Shown here in pieces: positions 58,832 to 64,000 of a stretch of 64,000 nucleotides of DNA. Each line of letters starts with the position of its first letter. Positions within the stretch are counted from its first letter, which is position 1. Where the stretch lies: the NCBI RefSeq assembly GCF_001590835.1, contig NZ_LTAQ01000001.1, positions 700,622 through 764,621 of the forward strand. Direction: 5' to 3'. The notes beneath the pieces are model-generated. The model worked only from the letters and a program-made list of their open reading frames with translations. It made no database searches and was not told where the DNA came from. A program made the position numbers and the translations under genes. This stretch comes from Bacillus gaemokensis. GTDB taxonomy: Bacteria > Bacillota > Bacilli > Bacillales > Bacillaceae_G.

Positions 58832-59017
58832 ATGGAAAAAAAGTTACGTAAATCTGAAACAGATAAAATGTTGTTTGGTATATGCGGTGGTTTAGGAGAA
58901 TATTTCGATATAAGCACAAGTATGATTCGAATCCTTTGGTTAATTGCAATCTTCTTTTTCGGAACAGGGTTTTTAGCTTACTTCGTTTGTATGTTGCTTA
59001 TGCCTCGTTCTCACTAA
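58832..59017 (+). CDS. PspC-domain membrane stress protein
   Basis: A 61-residue protein with the whole PspC domain: KLRKSETDKMLFGICGGLGEYFDIS (residues 4-28), then a membrane helix at about 32-57. PspC proteins sense or counter envelope damage. A good AAAGGAGAGGG site precedes the ATG. It is a one-gene unit between two hairpins, and its promoter carries a BceR-like motif, so a link to cell-envelope or peptide stress is likely. Confidence 0.9.
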   Translation: MEKKLRKSETDKMLFGICGGLGEYFDISTSMIRILWLIAIFFFGTGFLAYFVCMLLMPRSH

Positions 59018-59048
59018 AAAGGCACCGGTGCCCACTCGGTGCCTTTCT
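59016..59048. terminator. Shared terminator of pspC and the GH63-like gene
   Basis: Stem AAAGGCACCG / CGGTGCCTTT with a 9-nt loop between the two convergent genes. Confidence 0.8.
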
Positions 59049-59049
59049 T

Positions 59050-60774
59050 TCATCTCGTTTCTTCTTTAGGAATCATTCCTTCTTCATCTTTTTCTAACAA
59101 ATATGCATTCGCTAAAATAAGAAACACACTAGAAGTCCATGTGAACGCTAAATCACGCAACCCTTGCCCCGTTTGCGCATGAAAATTTTCAGCCATGCCA
59201 CTTTCATTCGCCATCATGCAAAAGCGAGCTGCAATCTCTCGGGCAAACTCATATTGTCCAACCGCTTGCAAGGCTTCAGTCATAATAAATGTTGTCGGTG
59301 CCCAAATTGGCCCGCGCCAATACCCATCCTCGCGGTAATACGGACTTTTTACACTCTCTGTTGCAAATCCATACTTTGTTAGGAGATGATTTTCTTCCTT
59401 CAATTCTGTGAGCAAGCATTCAGTTATTTCTTCAGGTAATCTCTTCCCTAAAATAAGTGGGATATACAAGACAAGACTTTCTGATACTTCATATGAATGT
59501 TCTCCAGAGCGGGGCGCAATAAAGCGATTCTCTCTCCAGCAATGCTGAATCATGCGATGGAGCGTTACATTCGCTCTCTCTTCCCATTCCTTTGATTCTT
59601 CTTCAAATCCAAGTTTTTTAGCAATTTCTGCTAATACTTCCATTTGCAAAATAAGGAATGAGCTTAAATCCGGGCTCTCAACAGGTGCACCACGGTGAAA
59701 AATCGTACTATTATCCCAACCGCTATCATTTCCATGATTATATTGCGGGATTCCGTCTCCATCATCATCACGATATGTAAACCACCAATTCGTCCACTTA
59801 CATAATGGTTCATACACTTCTTGTAAGTGTTTCTCTGTTATAAAATCTGCGTGTTCCATCATCCACTTCAGTGTCCATCCGTGAATAGGTGGTTTACAAC
59901 AATTCCAAAGTGCAAATTTATCATTAATATAATCTGGTAATACACCGCACTCGTCTTGTTTATCAAAGAAAATCATAAATTGATCCCACGCTACTTCCGG
60001 CTGTTGTACCGCTAGTGCCATCGCATTAAAACAATGATCCCAACTCCATATATTTGTCATCCAATTCTTTGACATATACATCGCTTTTCTCGGTAAATAT
60101 CCTTCCGCTTCTACCATACAAGACCACGTAATATACGCTGCTAACTCTCGTCCTCTCGATAAACCTTCTGGAACAGCTAATGTATGATGTAACCAATTTA
60201 CAAAATCCATCTCGGCAGCACGCTCTGCTTCTATGAACGTTTTCTTCTCCTTTTTCTTCTGTAATACTGTTTTATACTCTGTTAATTCCATATCAATTCC
60301 TGATTCTTCATCCTGCGCGCAAATATCAACAATAATATGCTTACAACGAAGTTCTTCAAACGGTGCATCCATATGCATAACGCCTTCAATGGCGGATAAA
60401 TGGAATCTCATTTCTTTCGAAAAACTATTAATCTCCCAGCCACCTTTATCACTCGGAATACAATAATCGTAGGAACTTGTAATCCCAACAAAACGAAGAT
60501 GTAATTGATCCGAATAAAAACGAATTGTATTTGATTCAGAGAAACAAATCTGCACATCACCTTCTACAGTTTGCAGCGTCAACAATGAAGATGTCATCTT
60601 CGTTTCACATGATAAAATTTCTCCTTTACGATTTAGCACTTCGATTTTAAACACTTCACCAAAATCATCGTCACCACCACGAATATTTCGGATAAGTAAT
60701 CCGTTATCGTAGTTTAAAGAAATGACTAAAAAAGAACCGTGCCGACTAAACGGCACTTGTTGTAAGTCAAACAT
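59050..60774 (-). CDS. GH63-like alpha-glycosidase
   Basis: A 574-residue glycoside hydrolase with an N-terminal beta domain (1-200) and a C-terminal six-hairpin barrel of the MGH1/GH63 kind. Signature segments are WSWDHCFNAMAL near 242, YNHGNDSGWDNSTIFHRG near 345, and GYWRGPIWAPTTFIMTEAL near 475. No signal peptide, so it acts in the cytosol. The likely substrates are alpha-linked disaccharides or oligosaccharides, but the exact one cannot be read from sequence. Downstream of lacZ in the same direction. Confidence 0.8.
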   Translation of the reverse strand: MFDLQQVPFSRHGSFLVISLNYDNGLLIRNIRGGDDDFGEVFKIEVLNRKGEILSCETKMTSSLLTLQTVEGDVQICFSESNTIRFYSDQLHLRFVGITSSYDYCIPSDKGGWEINSFSKEMRFHLSAIEGVMHMDAPFEELRCKHIIVDICAQDEESGIDMELTEYKTVLQKKKEKKTFIEAERAAEMDFVNWLHHTLAVPEGLSRGRELAAYITWSCMVEAEGYLPRKAMYMSKNWMTNIWSWDHCFNAMALAVQQPEVAWDQFMIFFDKQDECGVLPDYINDKFALWNCCKPPIHGWTLKWMMEHADFITEKHLQEVYEPLCKWTNWWFTYRDDDGDGIPQYNHGNDSGWDNSTIFHRGAPVESPDLSSFLILQMEVLAEIAKKLGFEEESKEWEERANVTLHRMIQHCWRENRFIAPRSGEHSYEVSESLVLYIPLILGKRLPEEITECLLTELKEENHLLTKYGFATESVKSPYYREDGYWRGPIWAPTTFIMTEALQAVGQYEFAREIAARFCMMANESGMAENFHAQTGQGLRDLAFTWTSSVFLILANAYLLEKDEEGMIPKEETR

Positions 60775-60788
60775 TCATATCCCCCTAG

Positions 60789-60819
60789 GAAAGAGCCCCG
60801 CATACCGAAGGGCCCTTGT
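60789..60819 (-). terminator. Weak hairpin between lacZ and the GH63-like gene
   Basis: AGGGCCC pairs with GGGCTCT (one G-U) across an 11-nt loop, followed by TTTCC. It might limit readthrough into the downstream gene. Confidence 0.4.
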
Positions 60820-60823
60820 ATGA

Positions 60824-63955
<3,132 letters not shown>

Positions 63956-64000
63956 TTATCCTTTTAATCCTGTATGTCCTGATTCTTCAACAATGTAACG
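63956..64000 (-). CDS. C-terminal tail of a probable sugar ABC permease (runs off the window)
   Basis: The last 14 codons (RYIVEESGHTGLKG, then TAA) are visible. A GLKG-type end after a short hydrophilic tail is common in carbohydrate ABC permeases of the MalG type, and the neighbour is lacZ. This is too little sequence for a firm call. Confidence 0.35.
   Translation of the reverse strand, partial: RYIVEESGHTGLKG

Overview
The window is chromosomal core DNA of a low-GC, spore-forming Firmicute, almost certainly a member of the Bacillus cereus group. The evidence is the Bacillus gene order (nad genes, spo0B-obg, spoIVF, min/mre, hemAXCDBL, lonA/lonB, clpX, tig), many sporulation genes (safA, spo0B, spoIVFA/B, spoIIB, spoVID, ysxE, gerM, gerE), an RNase G gene between spoIVFB and rplU (B. 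subtilis has none), and five copies of a bcr1-like intergenic repeat. Most genes lie on the minus strand.

Layout. 1-6.9 kb: end of safA, then NAD synthesis (nadB-nadC-nadA) divergent from iscS-nadR with candidate NiaR/NadR operators between them, and a MOSC protein. 7-12 kb: a frameshifted acetyltransferase, pheA, and two decayed FtsX-type permease genes without an ATPase. 12-18 kb: obg, spo0B, the rplU-prp-rpmA operon behind an L21 leader, rng and spoIVFA/B. 18-29.8 kb: min/mre genes, radC, maf, spoIIB, folC and valS behind a T-box. 30-39 kb: a small gene with a candidate sigma-K promoter, ysxE, spoVID and hemAXCDBL, with a perfect PerR box upstream of hemA. 39-49.5 kb: ohrR-ohr with a palindromic operator, engB, lonA, lonB, clpX, tig and a TPR protein.

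49.4-51.9 kb is the accessory part. It holds two tiny membrane-protein ORFs around a G-rich hexanucleotide repeat, a PD-(D/E)XK endonuclease of the group I intron-associated type, a PH-domain protein, and a tRNA pair in which tRNA-Arg(UCU) is split inside its anticodon by a group I intron of about 287 nt. The intron and the endonuclease 0.8 kb away are the most unusual finding.

52-64 kb: ysnB, rdgB, rph, gerM, racE, gerE (sigma-K promoter), the potassium importer kimA, a PspC-family stress protein behind a BceR-like motif, and a sugar cluster (GH63-like hydrolase, GH2 beta-galactosidase, tail of a probable permease).

Several genes act together across the window. SafA and SpoVID are coat-assembly partners, and YsxE is a coat protein. 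IscS supplies sulfur for the NadA cluster. Prp matures the L27 encoded next to it. PerR, OhrR, NiaR, T-box and L21 signals show control by peroxide, organic peroxide, niacin, valine-tRNA charging and ribosome assembly.
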